In this document: positions 7,989 through 14,544 of the stretch, piece by piece
Layout of the letters: every line of letters begins with the position of its first letter
How positions within the stretch are numbered: position 1 is the first letter of the stretch
Assembly (NCBI GenBank): GCA_964637185.1
Contig: CAZWVB010000010.1
Location: 1 to 24,398 of the forward strand
Source: CAZSVP01 sp964637185
Lineage (GTDB): Bacteria; Patescibacteriota; Saccharimonadia; CAILAD01; BJGX01
Length of the DNA stretch: 24,398 nucleotides
Reading direction: 5' to 3'
Notes under the pieces: model-generated
Databases searched by the model: none
Seen by the model: the letters and a program-made list of their open reading frames with translations, nothing else
What the model was told of the DNA's origin: nothing
Program-made: the position numbers and the translations under genes

Positions 7989-8239
7989 AGTCAAAGTCTA
8001 CACTTCAGAGCAAAAACGCTACTCGATGTGAGCATGGTGAGACCAGGCTTCGTTCGATAGTGAAGGCAGTGGTCTATAGGCTGCTGATAGTACTTTCTAT
8101 ATTCATTATCACTTATCTTGAGACAGGCAGGCTTAGTGACGCGGCCGCCATTACTGGTATCACAGCGATTACAGGCACTATCATCTACTATATCCATGAG
8201 CGAGTTTGGAGTAATATCAGCTGGGGGCGCGTCAAATGA
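7985..8239 (+). CDS. DUF2061 family membrane protein
   Basis: 84 residues. The C-terminal 60 fit DUF2061 (PF09834): TRLRSIVKAVVYRLL, a first TM helix, YLETGRLSDAAAITG, a second TM helix, and the typical ending YYIHERVWSNISWGR. The family is a small two-helix membrane protein of unknown function, in some genomes fused or adjacent to sulfur or transport genes. It is bounded by ATGA overlaps on both sides, so it is made together with its neighbours. The 20-residue basic head before the domain is extra. Confidence 0.85.
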   Translation: MKSKSTLQSKNATRCEHGETRLRSIVKAVVYRLLIVLSIFIITYLETGRLSDAAAITGITAITGTIIYYIHERVWSNISWGRVK

Positions 8240-8850
8240 GTATCGAACAAGACAAGCACAATACACGGAATTCTACGGCACGTATTGAGGCGCTGAGCGA
8301 TGGCATCTTTGCTATTGCTATGACGCTACTGGTGTTGGATCTCAAAATACCTGATATTGTTGGCACGGCCACCAATCAAGGTCTATGGCAAGCGTTAAGC
8401 CAGCTTGGACCCAATATCTTTGCATTTGTGTTAGCTTTCTTGCTACTCGGCTCTTCTTGGGCAGTGCATCACCGCCAGTTTGCCATGATAGAGCGCTGGG
8501 ACGATCGGCTGGTGATGATCAACACACTCCGGCTACTGACTGTGGCTTGCATACCATTTACTACCTCGCTGATAGCCCACTATGGCAATCTCACGGCCGG
8601 CGCCCTGCCATTTGCTGTCAACTTTATGCTTATAGCCCTTACTTCGTTCTGGCAGTGGGACTACGCGGTTCGTCACAAACTTATAGGAGACATTAGTCGC
8701 GCCACAATTGATTTGGGTCGCAAAAAAGGCCTGTTTGCTGCCGGTGTCGCTGGTGTTGCAGCCATCGTGTCGCTGTTTGCTCCAGCCTGGTCACCAATGG
8801 TATTCTTGCTTAATTTCTTAGGACCTGCTGTATTTCGTGAGCGCAACTAG
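8236..8850 (+). CDS. TMEM175-family (DUF1211) potassium channel-like protein
   Basis: 204 residues, six membrane segments. TM1 has the family signature RIEALSDGIFAIAMTLLVLDL; the conserved 'FSD' of TMEM175 channels is LSD here. The later sequence SSWAVHHRQFAMIERWDDRLVMINTLRLLTVACIPF matches the family pattern 'W..hhr.f..i...d..l...Nl..Ll.v...Pf'. Prokaryotic members form tetrameric K+-permeable channels in which the FSD Phe lines the pore, so Phe to Leu may alter gating or selectivity (inference). It starts by ATGA overlap with the DUF2061 gene and overlaps the next gene by 14 bp. Confidence 0.88.
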   Translation: MSIEQDKHNTRNSTARIEALSDGIFAIAMTLLVLDLKIPDIVGTATNQGLWQALSQLGPNIFAFVLAFLLLGSSWAVHHRQFAMIERWDDRLVMINTLRLLTVACIPFTTSLIAHYGNLTAGALPFAVNFMLIALTSFWQWDYAVRHKLIGDISRATIDLGRKKGLFAAGVAGVAAIVSLFAPAWSPMVFLLNFLGPAVFRERN

Positions 8851-9589
8851 TCTTAATAGACTTCGTGCAGAGCTCAAGGCCGCAGCAGATCCAGAACGGG
8901 CCAAGGCCTCGGCGTGGTTCTTCAAGACCGGTCCAGGTCAGTATGGTGAGGGTGACGTATTCTATGGCATTACTGTACCTACTCAGCGCAAGATTGCCAA
9001 AAAGTATATGAATATAGTTTTGGCTGATGTTGAAAAATTACTACAGTCCAAAGTCCACGAAGAACGACTGACAGCCTGCATCATACTCGTCGACCAATAT
9101 AAGAAGGCCGATCCAAAGACCAAGCAAGCAATTTATGAGTTTTATCTCGATCACACCAGCTATATCAACAACTGGGATATAGTTGATAGCTCAGCACCGT
9201 ACATAGTGGGGGAATATCTGTGGCGTAATTATGCTCAGGATACGACGAAATCACAAAAAGCTCTTGGAGTGCTTACGTCCTTGGCCAACTCAAAATCAAT
9301 ATGGGAGCGTCGCATCGCTATGTTGGCGACTTTTTACTTCATTGATCAAGGCGACATAGCAGAGGCATTTGCAGTGGCCGACATGTTGCTGATGGACGAG
9401 CATGATCTTATACAAAAAGCCGTCGGCTGGATGCTACGCGAGATAGGTAAGCGCGTCAGCCAAGAGCAAGAGGAAAGATTTTTGATGCAGCACGGACGCT
9501 ACAAGCAGATGCCACGTACCATGTTGCGCTATGCTATCGAGAGATTTCCAGAAGACAAGCGCCAAGCTTATCTGCATGGCTTAGTCTAG
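8837..9589 (+). CDS. DNA alkylation repair enzyme, AlkD-like HEAT-repeat glycosylase
   Basis: 250 residues made of HEAT-like helix pairs. Signatures of the AlkD family are GITVPTQRKIAKKY near residues 44-57, NWDIVDSSAPYIVGEYL (W113 and D117 match the catalytic-site Trp and Asp of Bacillus AlkD, four residues apart), WERRIAMLATFYFI and KAVGWMLREIGKR (W198). These enzymes excise cationic alkylpurines such as N3- and N7-alkylated bases without base flipping. The start is GTG at 8837, inside the 3' end of the TMEM175 gene, so it is the last member of the coupled operon. The grouping of a repair enzyme with channel and transporter genes is unexplained. Confidence 0.88.
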   Translation: MSATSLNRLRAELKAAADPERAKASAWFFKTGPGQYGEGDVFYGITVPTQRKIAKKYMNIVLADVEKLLQSKVHEERLTACIILVDQYKKADPKTKQAIYEFYLDHTSYINNWDIVDSSAPYIVGEYLWRNYAQDTTKSQKALGVLTSLANSKSIWERRIAMLATFYFIDQGDIAEAFAVADMLLMDEHDLIQKAVGWMLREIGKRVSQEQEERFLMQHGRYKQMPRTMLRYAIERFPEDKRQAYLHGLV

Positions 9590-9604
9590 ACGTAGACTGA
9601 TTTT
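9581..9604 (+). terminator. Weak intrinsic terminator after the AlkD-like gene
   Basis: Inverted repeat TTAGTCTA / TAGACTGA (8 bp, one G-U pair) around loop GACG, followed by TTTT. The stop codon of the AlkD-like gene lies in the left arm. It also overlaps the -35 region of the following small-protein operon. Confidence 0.45.
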
Positions 9605-9615
9605 GCGAGTATAAT
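9587..9615 (+). promoter_or_regulatory. Promoter of the mini zinc-ribbon operon
   Basis: TAGACG (9587-9592), 17-nt spacer, TATAAT (9610-9615). A leader of about 30 nt follows, with an AGGGGG ribosome site before GTG 9651. This leadered layout contrasts with the leaderless genes around it. Confidence 0.6.
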
Positions 9616-9650
9616 ACGCCACCAAGTGTCTACACAAAAAGGGGGAATCT

Positions 9651-9932
9651 GTGAAGAAGGCACTCGCTACCTTGATCATCCTCGCCGCTGGTGCTGTCTG
9701 GCTGCTGCGTAAGTACTCACGTACGTTGCCCTGCCCGGTGTGCCGCTGCCCTGCCGAGTACTCCGATGAGAACTACGGCTACATCTGCACCAATCCCCGG
9801 TGTCGTCATGTGGAGCGCAATCCCATGATGATGGACCGGCCTGTCAGCCAATACCGAGCTGGTAGACAAGGGTCTTTGCCGGCCGACATGTTTGGCCCAC
9901 ATCCCATCGGAGGTCGTTCCTATGACGTTTAG
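9651..9932 (+). CDS. Membrane-anchored mini zinc-ribbon protein A
   Basis: 93 residues, GTG start with AGGGGG 6 nt upstream. Residues 2-20 form a signal anchor (KKALATLIILAAGAVWLLR). Immediately after it come CPVCRC (C28, C31, C33) and, 13 residues further, CTNPRC (C46, C51), a two-knuckle pattern typical of a small zinc ribbon. The rest is a flexible, Pro/Gly-rich tail of about 40 residues. I do not recognise the family. Codons are mostly C/G-ending, unlike the AlkD-like gene before it. The stop overlaps the next gene by 11 bp. By topology the ribbon could be on either face of the membrane; an N-terminal KK before the helix favours export of the ribbon. Confidence 0.75.
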   Translation: MKKALATLIILAAGAVWLLRKYSRTLPCPVCRCPAEYSDENYGYICTNPRCRHVERNPMMMDRPVSQYRAGRQGSLPADMFGPHPIGGRSYDV

Positions 9933-10164
9933 CAAAAAACGCTGGGCTGCTTTGCCCATGCTGGCTGCGGTGATCGGCGTCATCATGGCTCGCCACCTCG
10001 ACGCTCTGGCCTGTCCACATCACAACGTGGTGTTGTACCATGACGGGTGGTTGTCAGGCCGTCGCTACTGTCCACTGGATGGTTGCAACTTCGAGTCAAC
10101 ACGTGATTACCGCAGGTCACTGCGTGAAGAGCGCGACGACCCGGACTATTGTTTCGGACTATAA
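9922..10164 (+). CDS. Membrane-anchored mini zinc-ribbon protein B
   Basis: 80 residues, ATG start with GGAGGT 8 nt upstream, inside the end of protein A's gene. Layout repeats that of protein A: basic head (FSKKRW), hydrophobic helix at about 9-23 (AALPMLAAVIGVIMA), then a Cys/His cluster (ACPHH at 30-34) and a second knuckle CPLDGC (C50, C55), and an acidic and basic tail (RDYRRSLREERDDPD) with one more Cys near the end. A metal site of the Cys/His type is likely but not proven. No known family recognised. Translation is probably coupled to protein A, suggesting equimolar partners (inference). Confidence 0.7.
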   Translation: MTFSKKRWAALPMLAAVIGVIMARHLDALACPHHNVVLYHDGWLSGRRYCPLDGCNFESTRDYRRSLREERDDPDYCFGL

Positions 10165-10176
10165 GAGGGAGGTGAC

Positions 10177-10260
10177 ATGAAGAAGCTGCTCGTGATCGGC
10201 GCCATGGTCGGTGGAGGCTACGCCTTCTACCGGAAGTACTGGGGTCCCAACGCCATCTGA
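10177..10260 (+). CDS. 27-residue membrane microprotein
   Basis: A tiny ORF starting at ATG 10177 with the strongest ribosome site in the operon (GGGAGGTGAC just before ATG). It encodes 27 residues: MKK, a short Gly-rich hydrophobic stretch (LLVIGAMVGGGYAF), then a basic and aromatic end (YRKYWGPNAI). C/G-ending codons match the two upstream genes, and an intrinsic terminator begins 9-13 nt after the stop, so it is the last gene of a three-gene unit. It resembles the anchor of proteins A and B without the ribbon. Its role is unknown; small single-helix proteins often modulate a membrane partner. Confidence 0.65.
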   Translation: MKKLLVIGAMVGGGYAFYRKYWGPNAI

Positions 10261-10272
10261 AGGCGAGGCCCA

Positions 10273-10335
10273 AGAACAACTCAACAGCTCCGTGCCCCGA
10301 CATCGTCGGCGTGTACGGAGCTGTTGTTCGTTTTT
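10273..10335 (+). terminator. Intrinsic terminator of the mini zinc-ribbon operon
   Basis: Stem AACAGCTCCGT (10283-10293) pairs with ACGGAGCTGTT (10315-10325). The flanking GAACAAC and GTTC extend it with a small bulge, and an inner hairpin CCGAC/GTCGG lies within the loop. TTTTT follows at 10331-10335. Confidence 0.8.
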
Positions 10336-10797
10336 GGATAATCCAAATAGTTTTTCCTTCTTTGACGGACCAAAGAAGCAAAGTCCTTTGCCACATTCCA
10401 AATCAATAAGCATTCACTGATCAATTATTTACTATCCTGCGGAACTCGCTCGATACTATCGTATCGGGCTCAAACAGTCCTCGGATAGTAGCATAATTGA
10501 TCAGTTCTCTTTCTTGATTTCTCAAGTGGCGGGTAAGAAAAAGACTTGGGGCGTCATTAAAGCAATCAGGAAGTGAAAGGCTATTGGTGCTTCTGAGTGG
10601 TGACCGCGAGTCTCTATCTTGAGTGTAGCGGCGAACTTAAGAAAACCAATGTTCTTGAATACTCCTGCATTGTGTCCATGACGCTAAGACTTTTGGCTAC
10701 TTTTGGTCTATCAAAAGTAGCTTGCGATTCGCCAAGGGCGAAGTGTGAAAGCTGAGGTTTTGGGTGTTTTCAAAATACGATCGAGCAGTAGCATATC
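10336..10797. other. Gene-free 460-bp region with strong nested hairpins
   Basis: No convincing coding frame on either strand. Structure from left to right: (1) a long stem with perfect 13-nt arms (10416-10428 and 10493-10505) continued by an 8-bp stem TACTATCC/GGATAGTA, enclosing the hairpin CGATAC-TATC-GTATCG at 10451-10466; (2) CTTGA-TTTC-TCAAG near 10513-10526; (3) a 10-bp hairpin GCTACTTTTG-loop 6-CAAAAGTAGC (10696-10721); (4) TTCGCC-AAG-GGCGAA (10728-10742). The middle (about 10530-10680) has only scattered short pairings. It could be a structured RNA or a dispersed intergenic or MITE-like element; the sequence alone does not decide. It is not rRNA or tRNA by eye. Confidence 0.55.
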
Positions 10798-11412
10798 TTA
10801 GATTTGTTCGAAAAACATCAGTCGACGGCGTTCGCTGTTGTTGCCATTGCAGGTGAGCAGTACCACGGTAGGTACTTCGCTCTGGCGCTCAAAAATCTTC
10901 ACATCGTCCGGTTCGACGTATTTGTCGCTGACGAAACGCCACTTGGTAATGTGGCCGTCTGAGTGTGTAAGCATCATAGAGTCACCGCGCTGTATGTTAC
11001 TTGTTTTGCCAAGTACTGGGTCACTATTGTGACCATATATGATGCTGGTATTGGTATTTTGAGCTGGTAGACTTGATAGGGTAGCAAAGAAAGCGTGTTG
11101 GTCGTCGATGTACCAGTCGTTGGCTGATTTACTAAAACTACCCATCAGTACTGCTAGATCTATCTGCTGCCTAGGTAGCTGCACGCGCACAGGTGCCTGT
11201 ACCAAAGCTTGCTTGATTTCCGCCAACTCTGGATTTTTGAGATTGGCAGTGGCCAGTGCGCTACTATCTATAAGTTTTGGCGAGATCACTACCGAAGCTA
11301 TGCCAAAGCCAATCGCCAACCCTACCAAGATACTCAAGGTAGCGAGACGGATGCTTCGGTGGCTGACACGGGCTAGCCGGCTGGTGATTTTGTGGAGAGT
11401 GAGTTTGATCAT
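10798..11412 (-). CDS. Sortase family transpeptidase
   Basis: 204 residues from ATG 11412, which follows GGAGGG by 9 nt; an in-frame TTG at 11430 is a less likely start. A basic head and TM helix at about 25-44 (LSILVGLAIGFGIASVVIS) anchor the protein, then a linker, then the sortase barrel: IDLAVLMGSFSKSANDWYIDD, catalytic His in SIIYGHNSD (H128), catalytic Cys in VVLLTCNG (C188), and Arg in the ERRRL end strand (R195-197). The enzyme cleaves sorting signals of secreted proteins and joins them to wall or to pilin subunits. The subclass is uncertain. No LPxTG-type substrate is seen in the window. It has its own promoter, divergent from the next small-protein operon. Confidence 0.88.
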   Translation of the reverse strand: MIKLTLHKITSRLARVSHRSIRLATLSILVGLAIGFGIASVVISPKLIDSSALATANLKNPELAEIKQALVQAPVRVQLPRQQIDLAVLMGSFSKSANDWYIDDQHAFFATLSSLPAQNTNTSIIYGHNSDPVLGKTSNIQRGDSMMLTHSDGHITKWRFVSDKYVEPDDVKIFERQSEVPTVVLLTCNGNNSERRRLMFFEQI

Positions 11413-11441
11413 GTTTATTTCACCCTCCAATAGACCGAGCT

Positions 11442-11470
11442 ATTCTAGCCTGAATATGGCTTTTGGTCAA
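11442..11470 (-). promoter_or_regulatory. Sortase gene promoter
   Basis: TTGACC (11470-11465), exact 17-nt spacer, TAGAAT (11447-11442), then a leader of about 23 nt containing GGAGGG ahead of ATG 11412. Confidence 0.7.
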
Positions 11471-11481
11471 GGTGTTTACTA

Positions 11482-11510
11482 TGGACTTTTGTCAAAAAAG
11501 CTGGTATTAT
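11482..11510 (+). promoter_or_regulatory. Promoter of the 11549-12439 small-protein operon
   Basis: TGGACT (11482-11487), 17-nt spacer, TATTAT (11505-11510) preceded by TGG. A leader of about 30 nt follows, with GGGAGG before TTG 11549. The 'TGGTATTAT' core recurs at the 20473 promoter of another G+C-rich island. Confidence 0.55.
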
Positions 11511-11548
11511 TGGCAACCAGCACCTACAAATTCGATTTGGGAGGACGA

Positions 11549-11710
11549 TTGAAGAGGATCATCGCCATGCTTGCGCTCGTTGGCCTAGTGCTGATACTGA
11601 TGCGTAAGAGCCATGCCCAGCACGGTTGCTGCCGTAAGTGTGGTAGCCTGATTCAGTCTGACCCGTATGAGTGGTATGCCTACTGTCCAAGATGCATGAA
11701 ATACATCTGA
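11549..11710 (+). CDS. Membrane-anchored mini zinc-ribbon protein C
   Basis: 53 residues. I chose TTG 11549 because GGGAGG lies 5 nt before it; the next in-frame ATG (11567) has no such site. Same design as the pair at 9651-10164: Lys/Arg head, hydrophobic helix at about 4-18 (IIAMLALVGLVLILM), basic boundary RK, then CCRKC (C27, C28, C31) and CPRC (C46, C49) 15 residues apart, the two knuckles of a zinc ribbon. Length and spacing differ, so it is similar in architecture rather than a clear duplicate. It heads a four-gene unit; the next start is 10 nt downstream. Confidence 0.72.
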   Translation: MKRIIAMLALVGLVLILMRKSHAQHGCCRKCGSLIQSDPYEWYAYCPRCMKYI

Positions 11711-11720
11711 AGGGGGAAAG

Positions 11721-11930
11721 ATGTCAGTTCTCGCCAGAGTAGTTGAGAAAGATCACAACACAAGCGACTTGAAGGTGGTTGAGCTTCCCGATGGTGAATT
11801 CATGGCTCGCTTCATCGCAAGCCGCCAGGGTCACAAGAGGGAAGCTGCACTGGTTCGCGTCTACGGCTTCGGCACCACGGCCGAAGCGGCAGAGGCCGAC
11901 GCGTTGGAGTGGTTCAGATGGCACAGCTGA
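11721..11930 (+). CDS. Small hypothetical protein, 69 residues
   Basis: ATG start with AGGGGG 4-5 nt upstream. A soluble, mixed alpha/beta protein (SVLARVVEKDHNTSDLKVVELPDGEFMARFI, then KREAALVRVYGFGTTAEAAEADALEWFRW). The strand-strand-helix layout with a closing acidic helix would suit a tiny ferredoxin-like or double-stranded-RNA-binding-like fold, but this is only a guess from pattern. Family not recognised. C/G-rich codons as in its operon neighbours. The last 13 bases overlap the following ORF. Confidence 0.65.
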   Translation: MSVLARVVEKDHNTSDLKVVELPDGEFMARFIASRQGHKREAALVRVYGFGTTAEAAEADALEWFRWHS

Positions 11931-12061
11931 GGCCTTTCATGGTCGAAGCAGTCCGCAAGCTTGCAGCCTGGGCCTTGGTCGGAGTTGGCTATGGCCTGTT
12001 GGCTTGCTGGAGACTGGCCCGCATGTTCATCGCACTGGCCCGAGCATCCGGGCCAGCCTGA
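11918..12061 (+). CDS. Small single-helix membrane protein, 47 residues
   Basis: ATG 11918 lies inside the end of the preceding gene with GGAG 8 nt upstream; an internal ATG at 11939 is the alternative. The protein has an amphipathic head (MAQLRPFMVEAVRKL), one hydrophobic helix (AAWALVGVGYGLLACW), and a second short hydrophobic stretch with Arg (RLARMFIALARASGPA). No family recognised. Overlap with the gene before and C/G-ending codons support it as real, but such short ORFs carry doubt. Confidence 0.55.
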   Translation: MAQLRPFMVEAVRKLAAWALVGVGYGLLACWRLARMFIALARASGPA

Positions 12062-12076
12062 GAGAAAGAGGAGCAA

Positions 12077-12439
12077 ATGGAACCAACAAGCACTGCAGTG
12101 GAGTTCTGGGGACACAAACATGCTCTCGAGCAGATGGTGGGCGAGTACGATGTCTGTGCCGGCTTTGAGTTCGGCTACGACGACCATGGCCCAGGCGAGT
12201 GCCAGTTCTGGGTGGGGTGGCAGGACAAGTATCTGGAGGGTGGAGCTGTTCGTCTGTCCAACCCCAACCCCTACAGGCTGATCGACGATGCCTTCAAGCT
12301 GTTCACCGACACGCACCCGGGCAGCTGGGGTGGGTTCTCTGCCTTGTCGTCGCACTACCTCACGGCTGAGAAGACTGCGCTGCATGAGCGCGGCCCCCGC
12401 AGCTGGGAATCGCAGATCTCGTATGGGGTGGGAGCGTGA
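12077..12439 (+). CDS. Hypothetical acidic soluble protein, 120 residues
   Basis: ATG 12077 has AGGAG 5 nt upstream. The protein is acidic and aromatic-rich (VEFWGHKHALEQMVGEYDVCAGFEFGYDD, CQFWVGWQDKYLEG, SNPNPYRLIDDAFKLFTDTHPGSWGGFS). The lack of a signal or TM suggests cytosolic location. I cannot link it to a family. It is the last gene of the 11549-12439 unit and shares its C/G-ending codon use. The stop codon sits in the loop of a strong G+C hairpin. Confidence 0.68.
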   Translation: MEPTSTAVEFWGHKHALEQMVGEYDVCAGFEFGYDDHGPGECQFWVGWQDKYLEGGAVRLSNPNPYRLIDDAFKLFTDTHPGSWGGFSALSSHYLTAEKTALHERGPRSWESQISYGVGA

Positions 12440-12457
12440 GCTCCTACCCCTACGGGG
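12425..12457 (+). terminator. G+C hairpin at the end of the small-protein operon
   Basis: GGGGT.GGAGC pairs with GCTCC.ACCCC around loop GTGA (12436-12439), which holds the stop codon. A second small hairpin CCCC-TAC-GGGG overlaps its 3' side. There is no T-run, so it may be an mRNA 3' stabiliser or a weak terminator. Confidence 0.4.
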
Positions 12458-12505
12458 GACAATTAACTAATGCTATTTATATTATTAGATGCTGCTAGCT
12501 AGTTG

Positions 12506-14005
12506 TTACTGTGTAGGCTGACTTGTTGAGGCCTTGTTGGCGTAATCGCTACCGAGCGTGATCACAAAATCCGCTGGTGGGAACTTGACTGGCTCAGGAG
12601 GTGGGGTTGGTTTGACACCTATGGTCTTCTCTAGATAGGCAGCTGTGTTGGGTTTGGTGCCGTTGGTATAATCAATAATTGTGCTGGTTGGGCTAGCTGC
12701 GGCATTGCCGACTGTCAGTACTTGTATAACTCCGCCATCATTGTCAAACTGCGTCTTGAGCTTGTTGGCGAGTCCAGCGGTACCGCTAGCATTGAGAATA
12801 TTTACAGTTGGGGTCTCTCTCCAGATAGGTCCAACAACAAAAACGTTTTTGACAAAAGCCTGAATGTCTTCAAAATTGCCACCAATAGGGATGAGATCAG
12901 TACTTGCTGAGTCCTGCTTGAGAAATCCCCCTGGCTTGGTAGAAAATACTATATCGATAATGTCTTGAGTCTTGAGCTCCTTCGTAAGCTCACGTAACCG
13001 CAAGATGTTCTTGATGCTGAGATCGGTTTTGACATTTTTGGAAGCGGATTGTATGAGCGAAGTAACCTTATTGGGATCACTGAGGGTCTGTACGCTTAAG
13101 GCCTTTTCACGAATTTTTTGTAGTACCTGTTGCTGACGCATGGCGCGTCCAAAATCGTCGCCACAAGTTCCTTTGCGGCAACGAGCAAATTTGAGAGCGG
13201 TAGCTCCATCCATGTGATAATCTCCTGGCTTGAGTGTAAATCCACAGCTACGCCACTGATTGTTATCACACGGGTACTCGGTGTCACTCAGCAGGGTGTC
13301 ATTGTGGATGTCGATGCCGCCGACTGCATCCACGGCTTGTTTGAGGCCTGAGAAGTTGGCCCGCACATAGTAGTGAATCGGTATGCCAAGGGTATTCTCA
13401 ACAGTTTGTTTGGCCAAATCGATCCCCTTACCACCTTGGTATAGCTCACCATCGGCATGAGCGTTGTTGATCTTCTGGTAGCCGTAGCCAGGCACTAGCA
13501 CGCGAGTATCACGTGGAATACTAATCATAGCTACCTGATTGGTCTTGGTGTTGAGGCTGACTACCATATTGGTGTCTGCCAGAGTCTCACCATCGTGGCC
13601 TGGATCCCCTACGCCTAGCAAGAGTATATTGACCCGACCGTCTTCCTCACCTTTGAGCTTGCTACTCAGATCAAAAGGATTGGTGCTGACTGAGCTGAGG
13701 TTCATGAATAGATATACAAAATAGCCAATCAGCCCTAGTAGGCCAAGTAGAGCTAGCACAAAAACTACTATTTTCCAGCGCTTTTTCTTGGGCTTAGGGT
13801 TGTTGAGGTTGATTATCTCGGTATCCATGGGGTTTTTCTTGTCAGCACCAACTTGGTCCAACCCGCCCTTGGTCGTTCCGTCGGATTTGTTATTGTTGGT
13901 TTTGCCTGATTTGGGTGTATAGACAAAGTCAATCGCTCGTTTGCCGGCCTGTTTTTTGTCTTTGACTGGATCGTAAGTAAAATCCGGCTGCTGAGACTTT
14001 TTCAT
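12506..14005 (-). CDS. LytR-CpsA-Psr (LCP) family wall glycopolymer ligase
   Basis: 499 residues. A 75-residue polar cytoplasmic head (Lys/Asn/Gln-rich, YDPVKDKK and FVYTPKSGK motifs) precedes one TM helix (about 77-99). The LCP domain follows: NILLLGVGD (127-134), LADTNMVVSL (142-151, catalytic-site Asp), ISIPRDTRV (161-169, the phosphate-binding Arg), and FGRAMRQQQVL (285-295). A LytR_C-type domain lies near 398-470 (PTVNILNASGTAGLANKL). LCP enzymes move anionic or capsular polymers from undecaprenyl carriers onto peptidoglycan or protein. Two Cys pairs in the domain (C246/C254 and C276/C281) may form disulfides. The start is fixed by TATAAT 8 nt upstream. Confidence 0.93.
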   Translation of the reverse strand: MKKSQQPDFTYDPVKDKKQAGKRAIDFVYTPKSGKTNNNKSDGTTKGGLDQVGADKKNPMDTEIINLNNPKPKKKRWKIVVFVLALLGLLGLIGYFVYLFMNLSSVSTNPFDLSSKLKGEEDGRVNILLLGVGDPGHDGETLADTNMVVSLNTKTNQVAMISIPRDTRVLVPGYGYQKINNAHADGELYQGGKGIDLAKQTVENTLGIPIHYYVRANFSGLKQAVDAVGGIDIHNDTLLSDTEYPCDNNQWRSCGFTLKPGDYHMDGATALKFARCRKGTCGDDFGRAMRQQQVLQKIREKALSVQTLSDPNKVTSLIQSASKNVKTDLSIKNILRLRELTKELKTQDIIDIVFSTKPGGFLKQDSASTDLIPIGGNFEDIQAFVKNVFVVGPIWRETPTVNILNASGTAGLANKLKTQFDNDGGVIQVLTVGNAAASPTSTIIDYTNGTKPNTAAYLEKTIGVKPTPPPEPVKFPPADFVITLGSDYANKASTSQPTQ

Positions 14006-14013
14006 ATTGGTTT

Positions 14014-14019
14014 ATTATA
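14014..14019 (-). promoter_or_regulatory. -10 box of the LCP gene (leaderless)
   Basis: TATAAT on the minus strand ends 8 nt before ATG 14005. A -35 is not clear (TTGTCA lies 20 nt upstream). There is no Shine-Dalgarno sequence. Confidence 0.55.
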
Positions 14020-14135
14020 ACCGAAATCAACAGCGACTGTGACAAGTTTTTGGTGTATTGGCTACCGATATATGAGCCCATACTAGTATCTGCTACAATG
14101 AGTTTAGTCCGCATGCTAGCGATCTTGGAGGGATC

Positions 14136-14543
14136 ATGGACCTATACACTGGGCTCAAACAGGCCCGGGCTACATTCGAGGAGGACAGACCGGATGAGTC
14201 CATCCGCTACGTCAGCCTCGAACATGCCGCCGAAGTAGTGGTCGGCCAGTTGGGTGATCAGGATTTCTGGGAGTTGCTGCGTGAGGCACACGGCGATGTG
14301 CCAAGTGTCCAACTGCGGCAGGTGTTGGCAAAGGTGCTGTGTGACCATCTGTCCGCAGATAAGGATCTGGCAGCAGAGGATGCACTGCGCTATGATCGCA
14401 GTCGACATCTCGCGCCTTACATCCAGCCGGTCACGCATGAGAAGGTCTGGAGGCCCAGGCCCGCACCCGAACCGCAGCCACACACGCGACATGTGGCGAC
14501 CAGTACAGCGGAGGTAGCTGAGCGGTTGGCCAGACGCAAATAG
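14136..14543 (+). CDS. Hypothetical helical protein, 135 residues
   Basis: ATG 14136 with GGAGGG 4 nt upstream and a likely TACAAT box at 14094-14099, giving a leader of about 30 nt. The protein is largely helical and acidic (LKQARATFEEDRPDESIRYVSLEHAAEVVVGQL, DFWELLREAHGDVPSVQLRQVLAKVLCDHLSADKD), with a Pro/Arg/His-rich linker (RPRPAPEPQPHTRH) and a short C-terminal helix (AEVAERLARRK). There is no TM or signal. Family not recognised. It is a single-gene island with C/G-ending codons between two less G+C-rich genes. Confidence 0.68.
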   Translation: MDLYTGLKQARATFEEDRPDESIRYVSLEHAAEVVVGQLGDQDFWELLREAHGDVPSVQLRQVLAKVLCDHLSADKDLAAEDALRYDRSRHLAPYIQPVTHEKVWRPRPAPEPQPHTRHVATSTAEVAERLARRK

Positions 14544-14544
14544 C

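Noticed and set aside
9983..10396. Minus-strand ORFs of 137 and 84 residues
   Set aside because: Arg/Trp-rich antisense frames crossing a terminator and the small-protein genes; no ribosome site.
10440..10760. rRNA or tRNA fragment in the gene-free region
   Set aside because: No anticodon arm, T-loop or recognisable rRNA helix sequences; only hairpins.
11108..11548. Long upstream extension of mini zinc-ribbon protein C
   Set aside because: Overlaps the sortase gene antisense and the divergent promoters; the SD-preceded TTG at 11549 fits better.
11861..12385. 174-residue minus-strand ORF
   Set aside because: Antisense to the second small-protein operon, without family features or start signals.
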